From: Protaetiibacter intestinalis
GTDB lineage: Bacteria > Actinomycetota > Actinomycetes > Actinomycetales > Microbacteriaceae
Assembly: GCF_003627075.1 (NCBI RefSeq)
Contig: NZ_CP032630.1
Coordinates: 1,798,001 to 1,862,000 of the forward strand
DNA: 64,000 nt
Direction of reading: 5' to 3'
Shown here: positions 20,678 to 28,389 of the stretch, one piece after another
Position numbering within the stretch: the stretch's first letter is position 1
How the letters are laid out: every line of letters begins with the position of its first letter
Notes under the pieces: generated by a model
What the model saw: only the letters and a program-made list of their open reading frames with translations
Databases searched by the model: none
Told to the model about the DNA's origin: nothing
Made by a program: the position numbers and the translations under genes

Positions 20678-22338
20678 CCCGCGAGCAGCTCGCGCATGCC
20701 CGCCTCGAGGGAGGCGAGCGCGGCATCCGCGGTCGCCTGGCGCTCGGCGGGGGTGCCCTCGTCGCTGCGGGTGTCGAGGTAGCACTTGAGCTTCGGCTCG
20801 GTGCCGCTCGGGCGCACGATGACGCGCGAGCCGCCCGCGAGCCACAGGCGCAGGATGTCGCTCGGCGGGAACGGGGCGAACCCGCCCGCGAAGTCGTCGA
20901 TCCGCTCGACGCGGATGCCGCCCACCTCGCGCGGGGGAGCGGCGCGCAGCCGCGCCATGAGCTCGCCGATGCGGTCGAGGTGGGTGACCCGGATCGAGAT
21001 CTGGCCGGAGGCGAACGCCCCGTAGCGGTCGGCGAATGCGGCCTCGTGCTCGGCGAAGGTCAGACCCGTCGCCTTCAGCTCCGAGAAGAGCGCCAGCACG
21101 GCGACCGCGGCGGAGATGCCGTCCTTGTCGCGCACCTTCTCGGGGTCGACGAGGTAGCCGAGCGCCTCCTCGTAGCCGTAGACGAGGTCGCCGACGCGCG
21201 AGATCCACTTGAAGCCCGTGAGGGTCTCGGCGAAGTCGAGCCCCTCCTTCCGTGCGACCACGCCGAGCGCCGGCGAGCTCACGAGCGAGCACGCGAGGGT
21301 GCCGCGGTCGAGGTCGCGCTCGGCCCCCTGCCGCACCGCACGCCAGCCGAGCAGCCAGCCCACCTCGTTGCCCGAGAGCCGTCGCCAGCCGCCCGCGCCA
21401 TCCGGCACCCCGACCGCCACGCGGTCGGCGTCCGGGTCGTTCGCGATCACGAGCTCGGCCCCGGATGCCGTGGCCGCCGCGAAGGCGAGGTCCATGGCGC
21501 CCGGCTCCTCCGGGTTCGGGAAGTCGACGGTGGGGAACGCGGGGTCGGGCTCCTGCTGCTCGGGGACCGAGACGACGTCGGGGAAGCCGGCCTCGGCGAA
21601 CACACGGCGCGCGGTGTCCCAGCCGACGCCGTGCATGGCCGTGTAGACGACGCGGAGCGGCTGCGCGGCGCCGGCGATCGCGGCGGTGCGTCGCACGTAC
21701 TCGTCGACGACCTCCTCGCCCGCGAGCTCGTAGCCGTCCGAGCGCGGCAGCTCGGCGATCGACCCGGCGGCGACCGCGACGATCGCGGCCTCGATCTCGG
21801 CGTCCGCGGGCGGCACGATCTGCGAACCGTGGTCGAGGCCGCCGAGGTACACCTTGTAGCCGTTGTCGGGGGCCGGGTTGTGCGAGGCCGTGACCATGAC
21901 GCCCGCGCTCGTGCCGAGATGGCGCACCGCGAAGGCGAGCACGGGGGTCGGCAGCAGGCGCGGCAGCAGGATGGCGCGCACCCCGGCGCCCGCCATGAGC
22001 TCGGCGGTGTCGCGGGCGAAGATCTCGGAGTTGCGCCGGCCGTCGTAGCCGATGACGACGCTCGGATGCGCCTCCCGCGCGAGGAGGTAGCGGGCGAGGC
22101 CCGCGGCGGCCTGGCCGACGAGCACGCGGTTCATGCGCAGCGGGCCCGCGCCGAGCTCCCCGCGGAGCCCGGCCGTGCCGAAGGTGAGCCGCCCCGCGAA
22201 GCGCGTCTCGAGCTCGGCGCGCGCATCCGGGTCGCCCGCGTCGACGCGGGCGAGGAGCGCCTCGAGCTGGGCGCGGGTGACCTCGTCCGGGTCCTGGGCC
22301 GCCCAGGCGCGCGCGGCCGCGACCGCGTCGAGCGTCAT
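20674..22338 (-). CDS. Phospho-sugar mutase (phosphoglucomutase/phosphomannomutase or phosphopentomutase-like)
   Basis: A 554-residue alpha-D-phosphohexomutase. It has the active-site serine loop TASHNPAPDNGYKVY, the metal site NDPDADR, a sugar-binding GYEEALGY and the phosphate-binding RPSGTEPKLK near the C-terminus. The long form of this family with an N-terminal extension (RFAGRLTFGTAGLRGELG) includes enzymes acting on ribose- or deoxyribose-phosphate, and it is co-transcribed with punA (TGATG overlap), which releases ribose-1-phosphate. A phosphopentomutase role in salvage is therefore as plausible as mannose-6-phosphate to mannose-1-phosphate conversion for manC. Confidence 0.88.
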   Translation of the reverse strand: MTLDAVAAARAWAAQDPDEVTRAQLEALLARVDAGDPDARAELETRFAGRLTFGTAGLRGELGAGPLRMNRVLVGQAAAGLARYLLAREAHPSVVIGYDGRRNSEIFARDTAELMAGAGVRAILLPRLLPTPVLAFAVRHLGTSAGVMVTASHNPAPDNGYKVYLGGLDHGSQIVPPADAEIEAAIVAVAAGSIAELPRSDGYELAGEEVVDEYVRRTAAIAGAAQPLRVVYTAMHGVGWDTARRVFAEAGFPDVVSVPEQQEPDPAFPTVDFPNPEEPGAMDLAFAAATASGAELVIANDPDADRVAVGVPDGAGGWRRLSGNEVGWLLGWRAVRQGAERDLDRGTLACSLVSSPALGVVARKEGLDFAETLTGFKWISRVGDLVYGYEEALGYLVDPEKVRDKDGISAAVAVLALFSELKATGLTFAEHEAAFADRYGAFASGQISIRVTHLDRIGELMARLRAAPPREVGGIRVERIDDFAGGFAPFPPSDILRLWLAGGSRVIVRPSGTEPKLKCYLDTRSDEGTPAERQATADAALASLEAGMRELLAG

Positions 22339-23165
22339 CAGATCGCCGCCACGACGCGCGCGAGCAGCTCCGAGATCACGGGCTCGGCGGCGCGCCCCGC
22401 CTCGAGCACCTCGGCGTGGCTGAGCGGTTCGGGCGAGATGCCCGCGGCGAGGTTGGTGATGAGCGAGAAGCCGAGCACCTCCATGCCCGCCTCGCGTGCG
22501 GCGATCGCCTCGAGCGCGGTCGACATCCCGACGATGTGACCGCCGATGGTCTTCGCCATCTGCACCTCGGCGGGGGTCTCGTAGTGCGGTCCGCGGAACT
22601 GCACGTAGACGCCCTCGTCGAGCTCGGGGCGGATGCCGCGGGCGATGCCGCGCAGGCGTTCCGAGTAGAGGTCGGTGAGGTCGATGAAGGTGGCGCCCTC
22701 GAGCGGCGAGTCGGCGGTGAGGTTGATGTGGTCGCTGATGAGCACGGGCGTGCCGGGCTCCCAGTGCTCCTTGATGCCGCCCGCGCCGTTGGTGAGCACC
22801 ATGATGCGGGCGCCCGCAGCTGCCGCGGTGCGCACCGAGTGCACGACGCGGCGCACCCCGTGGCCCTCGTAGTAGTGCGTGCGCGCGCCGATCACGAGCG
22901 CGCGCTTGCCGTTCGGCAGCAGGATGCTGCGGAGTGTGCCGACGTGGCCCGTGAGGGCGGGGGCGCTGAAGCCGTAGATCTCGGTCGCGGGGATGGTGGC
23001 GACGGTCTCGCCGATCAGCTCGGCGGCCTTCGCCCATCCGGAGCCGAGGGTGAGGGCGATGTCGTGGCGCTCGACGCCGGTGGCGGAGGCGAGCTGTTCG
23101 GCGGCGATGCGGGCGACGGCGAAGGGGTCGGCCCCCTCGGCGTCGAGAGGGTGCTGCGTCTGCAT
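22338..23165 (-). CDS. punA: Purine nucleoside phosphorylase
   Basis: Phosphorolysis of inosine and guanosine to base and ribose-1-phosphate. The 275-residue trimeric-type PNP shows LGSGW (phosphate site), THYYEGHG, TNGAGGIK, FRGPHYETPAEV and the nucleoside-site MSTALEAIAARE. The base-pocket Asn is seen in SLITNLAAGI. The ATG has a TAGAGT box 6 bases upstream with GAGGGG between, and the stop overlaps the mutase gene, making a two-gene salvage operon. Confidence 0.94.
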   Translation of the reverse strand: MQTQHPLDAEGADPFAVARIAAEQLASATGVERHDIALTLGSGWAKAAELIGETVATIPATEIYGFSAPALTGHVGTLRSILLPNGKRALVIGARTHYYEGHGVRRVVHSVRTAAAAGARIMVLTNGAGGIKEHWEPGTPVLISDHINLTADSPLEGATFIDLTDLYSERLRGIARGIRPELDEGVYVQFRGPHYETPAEVQMAKTIGGHIVGMSTALEAIAAREAGMEVLGFSLITNLAAGISPEPLSHAEVLEAGRAAEPVISELLARVVAAI

Positions 23166-23171
23166 CCCCTC

Positions 23172-23177
23172 ACTCTA
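23172..23177 (-). promoter_or_regulatory. -10-like hexamer upstream of punA
   Basis: TAGAGT on the minus strand, 6 bases before the ATG at 23165; divergent from the lpdA box 42 bases away. Confidence 0.45.
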
Positions 23178-23218
23178 GGCGGCGCATCGCGGGTGCGGAC
23201 CCGTGCCCCCGGATGCGC

Positions 23219-23224
23219 GAGAAT
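23219..23224 (+). promoter_or_regulatory. -10-like hexamer upstream of lpdA
   Basis: GAGAAT, 6 bases before the ATG at 23231. The first base departs from the TA consensus, so this is a weaker case than the others. Confidence 0.3.
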
Positions 23225-23230
23225 GGGGGA

Positions 23231-24667
23231 ATGCCCTACGAGTTCGAGCGGACCCAGCGCATCGCCGTCCTCGGAGGGGGGCCCGGCGGATACGAGGCGG
23301 CCCTCACCGGGGCCCAGCTCGGTGCGGAGGTGACGCTCGTCGAGCGTGCCGGCGTCGGCGGCTCGGCCGTGCTCACGGATGTGGTGCCGTCGAAGTCGCT
23401 CATCGCGACGGCGGGTGCCGCAACCGACGTGGGCCAGGCGGCCGACCTCGGCGTGCAGTTCTTCACGCGCACCGAGTCCGGGCGTGCGATCCGGCCCGAG
23501 GTGACGGTCAACCTCGCCGCCGTCAACCAGCGCCTGCTGCTGCTGGCTCGCCAGCAGTCGGAGGACATGAAGTCGCAGCTCATCAAGGCGGGCGTGCGCA
23601 TCGTCGCCGGCGACGGTCGCCTCGACGGCCCGAACCGGCTCGTGATGTCGACCGGCAAGGGCAAGAAGCGGGTCGACTTCGACGAGGTCCTCGCCGACAC
23701 GGTGGTCGTGGCGGTCGGCGCGAGCCCCCGCATCCTGCCCACGGCGAAGCCGGACGGCAAGCGCATCCTCACCTGGACGCAGCTCTACGGGCTCGACGAG
23801 GTGCCCGAGCACCTCATCGTCGTGGGGTCGGGTGTCACGGGTGCCGAGTTCGCCTCCGCCTACCGCGCGCTCGGCGCGCAGGTCACGCTCGTCTCGAGCC
23901 GCGACCAGGTGCTGCCGGGCGAGGATGCAGATGCCGCGCGCGTCATCGAGAACGTCTTCGTGCGCGGCGGCATGACGATCCTGTCGAAGTCGCGCATGCA
24001 GTCGGTCGAGCGCGCGGGCGACGGCGTCGTCGTGACGCTCGCCGACGGCCGCACGGTCGAGGGTTCGCACTGCCTGCTCGCGGTCGGCTCGGTGCCGAAC
24101 ACGGCGGGCATCGGCCTCGAGGAGGCGGGGGTGCAGCTCACCGAGTCGGGTCACATCCGGGTCAACCGCGTGGCGCGCACCTCCATGCCGATGGTCTACG
24201 CGGCGGGCGACTGCAGCGACTTCCTGCCGCTGGCCTCCGTCGCCTCGATGCAGGGGCGCACCGCGGTCTACCACGCGATGGGGGACGCGGTCGTGCCGAC
24301 CGAGCTGCGCAACGTGACGAGCAACATCTTCACGCACCCCGAGGTCGCCACCGTCGGCTGGAACCAGAAGCAGATCGAGGACGGCATCGCCCAGGGCGAG
24401 ATCTACAAGCTCTCGCTCGCCTCGAACCCGCGCGCCAAGATGGAGGGCATCAAGGACGGCTTCGTGAAGCTGTTCGCCCGCACGGGTTCGGGCACCGTCA
24501 TCGGCGGGGTCGTCGTGGCGCCGAAGGCCTCCGACCTCATCCTGCCGATCGCGCTCGCGGTGGAGCACCGCCTCACGGTCGACCAGCTCGCCCGCGCCTT
24601 CAGCGTCTACCCCTCGCTCTCGGGTGCGGTGACGGATGCGGCCCGCGCGATGCACATCGTGAGCTGA
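23231..24667 (+). CDS. lpdA: NAD(P)H-quinone dehydrogenase, LpdA type (disulfide-reductase fold without redox cysteines)
   Basis: A 478-residue FAD/NAD flavoprotein. The N-terminal FAD motif is AVLGGGPGGYEAA, the NAD motif VVGSGVTGAEFASAY and the second FAD segment VYAAGDCSDF. The position where dihydrolipoamide dehydrogenase has its CxxxxC pair reads GGSAVLTDVVPSKSL, with no cysteine, matching the actinobacterial LpdA (Rv3303c-type) NAD(P)H:quinone reductase rather than a true lipoamide dehydrogenase. The ATG follows GGGGGA closely. It is monocistronic, ending at a small hairpin. Confidence 0.88.
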   Translation: MPYEFERTQRIAVLGGGPGGYEAALTGAQLGAEVTLVERAGVGGSAVLTDVVPSKSLIATAGAATDVGQAADLGVQFFTRTESGRAIRPEVTVNLAAVNQRLLLLARQQSEDMKSQLIKAGVRIVAGDGRLDGPNRLVMSTGKGKKRVDFDEVLADTVVVAVGASPRILPTAKPDGKRILTWTQLYGLDEVPEHLIVVGSGVTGAEFASAYRALGAQVTLVSSRDQVLPGEDADAARVIENVFVRGGMTILSKSRMQSVERAGDGVVVTLADGRTVEGSHCLLAVGSVPNTAGIGLEEAGVQLTESGHIRVNRVARTSMPMVYAAGDCSDFLPLASVASMQGRTAVYHAMGDAVVPTELRNVTSNIFTHPEVATVGWNQKQIEDGIAQGEIYKLSLASNPRAKMEGIKDGFVKLFARTGSGTVIGGVVVAPKASDLILPIALAVEHRLTVDQLARAFSVYPSLSGAVTDAARAMHIVS

Positions 24668-24668
24668 G

Positions 24669-24685
24669 GCGTCGGTTCCCGACGC
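24669..24685 (+). terminator. Short hairpin after lpdA
   Basis: GCGTCGG-TTC-CCGACGC, a 7-bp stem with 3-base loop starting 2 bases after the lpdA stop, followed by a pyrimidine-rich TTCCCTCCC. Confidence 0.5.
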
Positions 24686-24710
24686 TTCCCTCCCGGGGAT
24701 GGTTGCTCTA

Positions 24711-24725
24711 GAGTAACGGTTACTC
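24711..24725. promoter_or_regulatory. Perfect 15-bp palindrome abutting the arsR start
   Basis: GAGTAACGGTTACTC: two perfect 7-base arms around one G, ending on the base before the ATG at 24726 and overlapping the TAGAGT hexamer (24709-24714). This is a very likely operator for the adjacent ArsR protein; binding would cover both the promoter and the transcription start. Confidence 0.6.
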
Positions 24726-25067
24726 ATGAGCAACCGATCTGCCGCCGCATCCGACGCCGTCTTCGACGCGCTCGGCGACCCCATGCGCCGCCGCATCACC
24801 GAGGTGCTGCGCGAGGGCCCGCAGCCGGTCGGGCGGATCGCGGAGCGGCTGCCGATCGGACGTCCCGCCGTCAGCAAGCATCTCGGCGTGCTCGAGGGCG
24901 CGGGCGTCGTGACGCACGAGTCGGTCGGCACCCGCAACCTCTACGCCCTCGCGCCGGACGGCTACGCGGCGCTGCAGGTGTGGCTCACCGAGACCTGGGA
25001 TGCGGCGCTCGCCGCCTACCGCGACGCCGTCGAGGCGACCGCGTCACCCGAGCAGGAGGAGCGATGA
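24726..25067 (+). CDS. ArsR-family transcriptional regulator
   Basis: A 113-residue winged-helix repressor. DALGDPMRRRITEVL, then QPVGRIAERLPIGRPAVSKHLGVLEGAG, is the usual ArsR helix-turn-helix (residues about 12-58). No metal-binding ELCV-CD motif is seen, so it belongs to the subgroup that travels with SRPBCC proteins rather than the metal sensors. It overlaps the SRPBCC-YCII gene by 4 bases (ATGA). Autoregulation through the palindrome at 24711-24725 is likely. Confidence 0.9.
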   Translation: MSNRSAAASDAVFDALGDPMRRRITEVLREGPQPVGRIAERLPIGRPAVSKHLGVLEGAGVVTHESVGTRNLYALAPDGYAALQVWLTETWDAALAAYRDAVEATASPEQEER

Positions 25068-25804
25068 CGCTGCCGCCCATCCGCCGTCACCTCGTCGTGC
25101 GCGCCACGCCGGAGCGCGCCTACCGGGTGTTCACCGAGCAGCTCGGCGCGTGGTGGCCGCTCGTGCGGCACTCCGTCTACGAGACGGGCAACACCGTCGC
25201 GTTCGAGGGCGACGCGATCGTCGAGCGCTCGGCGTCGGGCGAGAGCACCGTGTGGGGCCGCGTCACCCTGGCCGAGCCGCCGCATCGGATCGCCTTCACC
25301 TGGCATCCGGGCCGCGAGGAGGACCGGGGCGAGGTCGAGGTCACCTTCGTGCCCGTCGGCGAGGCGCAGACGCTCGTGACACTCGTGCACAGCGGCTGGG
25401 AGAGCTACGGGGGTGCCGCCGCCGAGGCCCGGGAGGAGTACCGCAACGGCTGGCCGACGGTGCTCGGCGCATTCGCCTCGGAGGCGGGCGCGGATGCGGA
25501 TGCCGTTCCCGAGGGCGAGCTCTGGTTCGTGCTGAGCCACACCGCCGGTCCCGCGGCCGGCGTGGACGGCGTCTTCGCGCATCCGCTGTTCGCGGAGCAC
25601 GGCGCCTTCCTCGCCTCACTCGCGGCCGACGGCGTGCTCGTCGGGGCGGGTCCGCTGCCCGACGAGGCGGACGCGGGTCAGACCATCGTCCGGGTGCCGG
25701 CGGAGTGTGCCGCCGAGCTCCTCGCCCGGGCCGAGGCCGACGCATCCGTCGCCGGCGAGCTACTGGAGCTGCGCATCCGCACCTGGAACGTGCTGCTGCC
25801 CTGA
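25064..25804 (+). CDS. SRPBCC (AHSA1-like) and YCII-related domain fusion protein
   Basis: A 246-residue protein with two domains. Residues about 1-150 form an SRPBCC/AHSA1 domain (IRRHLVVRATPERAYRVFT, then GRVTLAEPPHRIAFTWHPG and the typical VTLVHSGWESYG). Residues about 155-246 look like a YCII-related dimeric alpha-beta barrel (LWFVLSHTAGPA, then FAEHGAFLASLAADGVLVGAGPL). Both domains are small-ligand or ring-binding folds without an obvious reaction here. It is co-translated with the ArsR regulator and ends at palindrome copy 3. Ligand unknown. Confidence 0.82.
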   Translation: MTLPPIRRHLVVRATPERAYRVFTEQLGAWWPLVRHSVYETGNTVAFEGDAIVERSASGESTVWGRVTLAEPPHRIAFTWHPGREEDRGEVEVTFVPVGEAQTLVTLVHSGWESYGGAAAEAREEYRNGWPTVLGAFASEAGADADAVPEGELWFVLSHTAGPAAGVDGVFAHPLFAEHGAFLASLAADGVLVGAGPLPDEADAGQTIVRVPAECAAELLARAEADASVAGELLELRIRTWNVLLP

Positions 25805-25808
25805 CCCT

Positions 25809-25874
25809 CCGCGAAAGTACGTACTTTTGGGGCGAAACCGCGGATGCGGCGCCCAAGAGTACGTACTTTCGGGG
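25809..25874. repeat. 66-bp palindromic element, copy 3 (solitary)
   Basis: Arms 25809-25832 and 25851-25874 (21 of 24 pairs) with an 18-base spacer. It fills the gap between two convergent genes, starting 4 bases after the SRPBCC-YCII stop and ending 15 bases before the accA3 stop. No DUF559 gene is attached to this copy. In this location it could serve as a bidirectional terminator. Confidence 0.92.
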
Positions 25875-25889
25875 ACCGGATGCGGGAGC

Positions 25890-27647
25890 TCAGTCGGTGA
25901 GGGTCAGCAGCAGGTGGCCTGCCGAGACGGTCGTGCCGACCGTCGCGTCGATCGGGCCGACGGTGCCGTCCTTGTGGGCGGTCAGCGGCTGCTCCATCTT
26001 CATGGCCTCGAGCACCACGACGAGGTCGCCCTTCACGACGCGGTCGCCCTCGGCCACCGCGACCTTCACGATCGTCGCCTGCATGGGCGCCTTCACGGCG
26101 TCGCCCGTCGCGGTCGAGACCGAGCGGGAGCCGCCGCGGCGGCGCGGCGCGGGCGGGGCCGCGACGGTCGCCGAGGGCATGAGGGTCGTCGGCAGCGACA
26201 CCGCGACGCGCTTGCCCTCGACCTCGACGACGACGCTGTGCCGCTTCTCGGCGGGCGCCGCGTCGGCGAGGACGCCGCCCCACGGCTCCAGTTCGCCCGC
26301 GAACTCCGTCTCGATCCAGCGCGTGTAGACGCCGAAGTCGCCGTCCTCCGCGGTGAACGCGGGGTCGCGCACCACCTGGCGGTGGAACGGGATGACGGTC
26401 GGCAGGCCCGCGACCTCGAACTCGTCGAGGGCGCGGCGGGCGCGCTCGAGGGCGTCCTCGCGGGTCGAGCCCGTCACGATGAGCTTCGCGAGCAGCGAGT
26501 CGAACGCGCCCGAGACGACGTCGCCCGTCGTGACGCCGGAGTCGATGCGCACGCCGGGGCCGCCCGGGTAGCGGATGGCCTGGATGGGGCCCGGCGTCGG
26601 CAGGAAGCCGCGCCCCGGGTCCTCGCCGTTGATGCGGAACTCGAAGGAGTGGCCGTGCACCTCGGGGTCGGGGTAGTCGATGAGGCCGCCCTCGGCGATG
26701 CGGAACTGCTCGCGCACGAGGTCGATGCCCGTGACCTCCTCGGAGACCGGGTGCTCGACCTGCAGGCGCGTGTTGACCTCGAGGAACGAGACCGTGCCGT
26801 CGATGCCGATGAGGAACTCGCAGGTGCCGGCACCGAGGTAGCCGACCTCCCGCAGGATCGCCTTCGACGAGCTGTACAGCAGCTCGCGCTGGGCGTCGGT
26901 GAGGAACGGCGCGGGCGCCTCCTCGACGAGCTTCTGGTGGCGGCGCTGCAGCGAGCAGTCGCGCGTCGAGACGACGACGACGTTGCCGGCGGCATCCGCG
27001 AGACACTGGGTCTCGACGTGGCGCGGCTTGTCGAGGTACTTCTCGACGAAGCACTCGCCGCGGCCGAAGGCGGCGACCGCCTCGCGGGTGGCCGACTCGA
27101 AGAGCTCCGGCACCTCCTCGCGCGTGCGGGCGACCTTGAGGCCGCGTCCGCCGCCGCCGAAGGCCGCCTTGATGGCGACCGGCAGGCCGACCTCGTCGGC
27201 GAAGGCGAGCACCTCGGAGGCGTCCGCGACGGGGTTGAGGGTTCCCGGGGCGAGCGGGGCCCCGACCTTCTCGGCCACGTGCCGGGCCGACACCTTGTCG
27301 CCGAGGCGCTCGATGGCATCCGGGCTCGGGCCGATCCAGGTGAGACCGGCCTCGATGACGGCGCGCGCGAAGTCGGCGTTCTCGGCGAGGAAGCCGTAGC
27401 CCGGGTGCACCGCGTCGGCACCCGAACGGCGGGCGACCGAGAGCAGCTTCTCGACGACGAGGTAGGTGGTGGCGCTCGTCGTGCCGTCGAGCGCGTACGC
27501 CTCGTCGGCGAGCACCACGTGGCGTGCGCCGCGGTCCTGGTCGGCGTAGACAGCGACGGATGCGATCCCCGCATCGCGGGCGGCGCGGATGACCCGCACC
27601 GCGATCTCTCCCCGATTGGCGATCAGGACCTTCGTGATGCGAGCCAT
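25890..27647 (-). CDS. accA3: Acyl-CoA carboxylase alpha subunit (biotin carboxylase plus biotin carrier)
   Basis: Carboxylates its own biotin with bicarbonate and ATP for acetyl/propionyl-CoA carboxylase. The 585 residues comprise a biotin carboxylase domain (ATP-grasp loop [25 protein letters not shown], and catalytic [18 protein letters not shown]), a linker, and a C-terminal BCCP domain with the biotinylation site EAMKMEQ (Lys about 550). It would pair with the beta and epsilon subunits at 33014-34824 and be biotinylated by BirA at 35684-36475. A TAGGCT lies 9 bases before the ATG. Confidence 0.95.
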   Translation of the reverse strand: MARITKVLIANRGEIAVRVIRAARDAGIASVAVYADQDRGARHVVLADEAYALDGTTSATTYLVVEKLLSVARRSGADAVHPGYGFLAENADFARAVIEAGLTWIGPSPDAIERLGDKVSARHVAEKVGAPLAPGTLNPVADASEVLAFADEVGLPVAIKAAFGGGGRGLKVARTREEVPELFESATREAVAAFGRGECFVEKYLDKPRHVETQCLADAAGNVVVVSTRDCSLQRRHQKLVEEAPAPFLTDAQRELLYSSSKAILREVGYLGAGTCEFLIGIDGTVSFLEVNTRLQVEHPVSEEVTGIDLVREQFRIAEGGLIDYPDPEVHGHSFEFRINGEDPGRGFLPTPGPIQAIRYPGGPGVRIDSGVTTGDVVSGAFDSLLAKLIVTGSTREDALERARRALDEFEVAGLPTVIPFHRQVVRDPAFTAEDGDFGVYTRWIETEFAGELEPWGGVLADAAPAEKRHSVVVEVEGKRVAVSLPTTLMPSATVAAPPAPRRRGGSRSVSTATGDAVKAPMQATIVKVAVAEGDRVVKGDLVVVLEAMKMEQPLTAHKDGTVGPIDATVGTTVSAGHLLLTLTD

Positions 27648-27656
27648 AGTGACCCC

Positions 27657-27662
27657 AGCCTA
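27657..27662 (-). promoter_or_regulatory. -10-like hexamer upstream of accA3
   Basis: TAGGCT on the minus strand, 9 bases before the ATG at 27647, giving a leader of about two bases at most. Confidence 0.4.
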
Positions 27663-27737
27663 GGACGAGGTGGGGTGTGCGCCGTTGTCGGCGAGGTACA
27701 AACACGCCGACGGGGCTTGCACCGCCCCTACAACGCC

Positions 27738-28364
27738 TCAGCGGCTCCAGAGCGACGGCCACTCGACGCCGAGCTGCCGCACGAGGGTGCGCAGGTACGG
27801 CACCGAGAGGCCGACGACGGTGTGCGGGTCGCCCTCGATGCGGTCGATGAACCCCGCGCCCTTGCTGTCGATGGTGAACGCGCCCGCCACCTCGAGCGGC
27901 TCGCCGGTCGCGATGTAGGCGTCGAGCTCGTCGTCGTCGATGTCGGATGCGAAGTGCACGGTCGCCGCGGTCGCCCCGCCCACCGCGCGCCCCACCTGGC
28001 CGCCGCGCGCGTCGATGAGCCAGTGGCCCGAGTGCAGCACACCGGAGCGGCCGCGCTGCGCGTGCCAGCGCTCGCGGGCGGTCTCCGGCAGGTGAGGCTT
28101 GCCGTGCAGCGTGCCGTCGAACTCGAAGGCCGAGTCGCCGCCGAGCACGAGCCCGTCCACGCCGCCCGCGTCAACGAGCCGCTCGGCCACCGCCTCGGCC
28201 TTCGCGCGTGCGAGCAGGGTGACGAACTCCGCGGGTCCGAGCGGTCCCGCGGCCTGCGCCACGGCATCTTCGTCGACGTGCGAGGGCACGGGTTCGGGCT
28301 CGATGCCGACGGCGCGCAGGGTCGCGAGCCTCGCGGGGGAGGTGGAGGCCAGATAGAGGCGCAC
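27738..28364 (-). CDS. maf: Maf-like nucleotide pyrophosphatase
   Basis: House-cleaning NTP pyrophosphatase acting on non-canonical or modified nucleotides. The 208 residues begin with the Maf signature YLASTSPARLATLRAVGIE, have HVDE and the conserved GGDSAFEFDG, and end with GLSVPYLRTLV. GTG at 28364 is chosen because AAGGAG lies 6 bases upstream and the family signature follows at once; an in-frame ATG at 28436 would run through the promoter and start of the divergent methyltransferase gene. Confidence 0.92.
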   Translation of the reverse strand: MRLYLASTSPARLATLRAVGIEPEPVPSHVDEDAVAQAAGPLGPAEFVTLLARAKAEAVAERLVDAGGVDGLVLGGDSAFEFDGTLHGKPHLPETARERWHAQRGRSGVLHSGHWLIDARGGQVGRAVGGATAATVHFASDIDDDELDAYIATGEPLEVAGAFTIDSKGAGFIDRIEGDPHTVVGLSVPYLRTLVRQLGVEWPSLWSR

Positions 28365-28376
28365 GCGCGCTCCTTC

Positions 28377-28382
28377 TATGCT
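28377..28382 (+). promoter_or_regulatory. -10-like hexamer upstream of the TrmA-like gene
   Basis: TATGCT, 7 bases before the ATG at 28390, within the 25-base gap to the divergent maf start. Confidence 0.45.
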
Positions 28383-28389
28383 CGGGAGG

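Noticed and set aside
23231..24667. Dihydrolipoamide dehydrogenase
   Set aside because: The redox CxxxxC is absent (GGSAVLTDVVPS), so it cannot do the lipoamide reaction; the quinone-reductase-type LpdA fits better.
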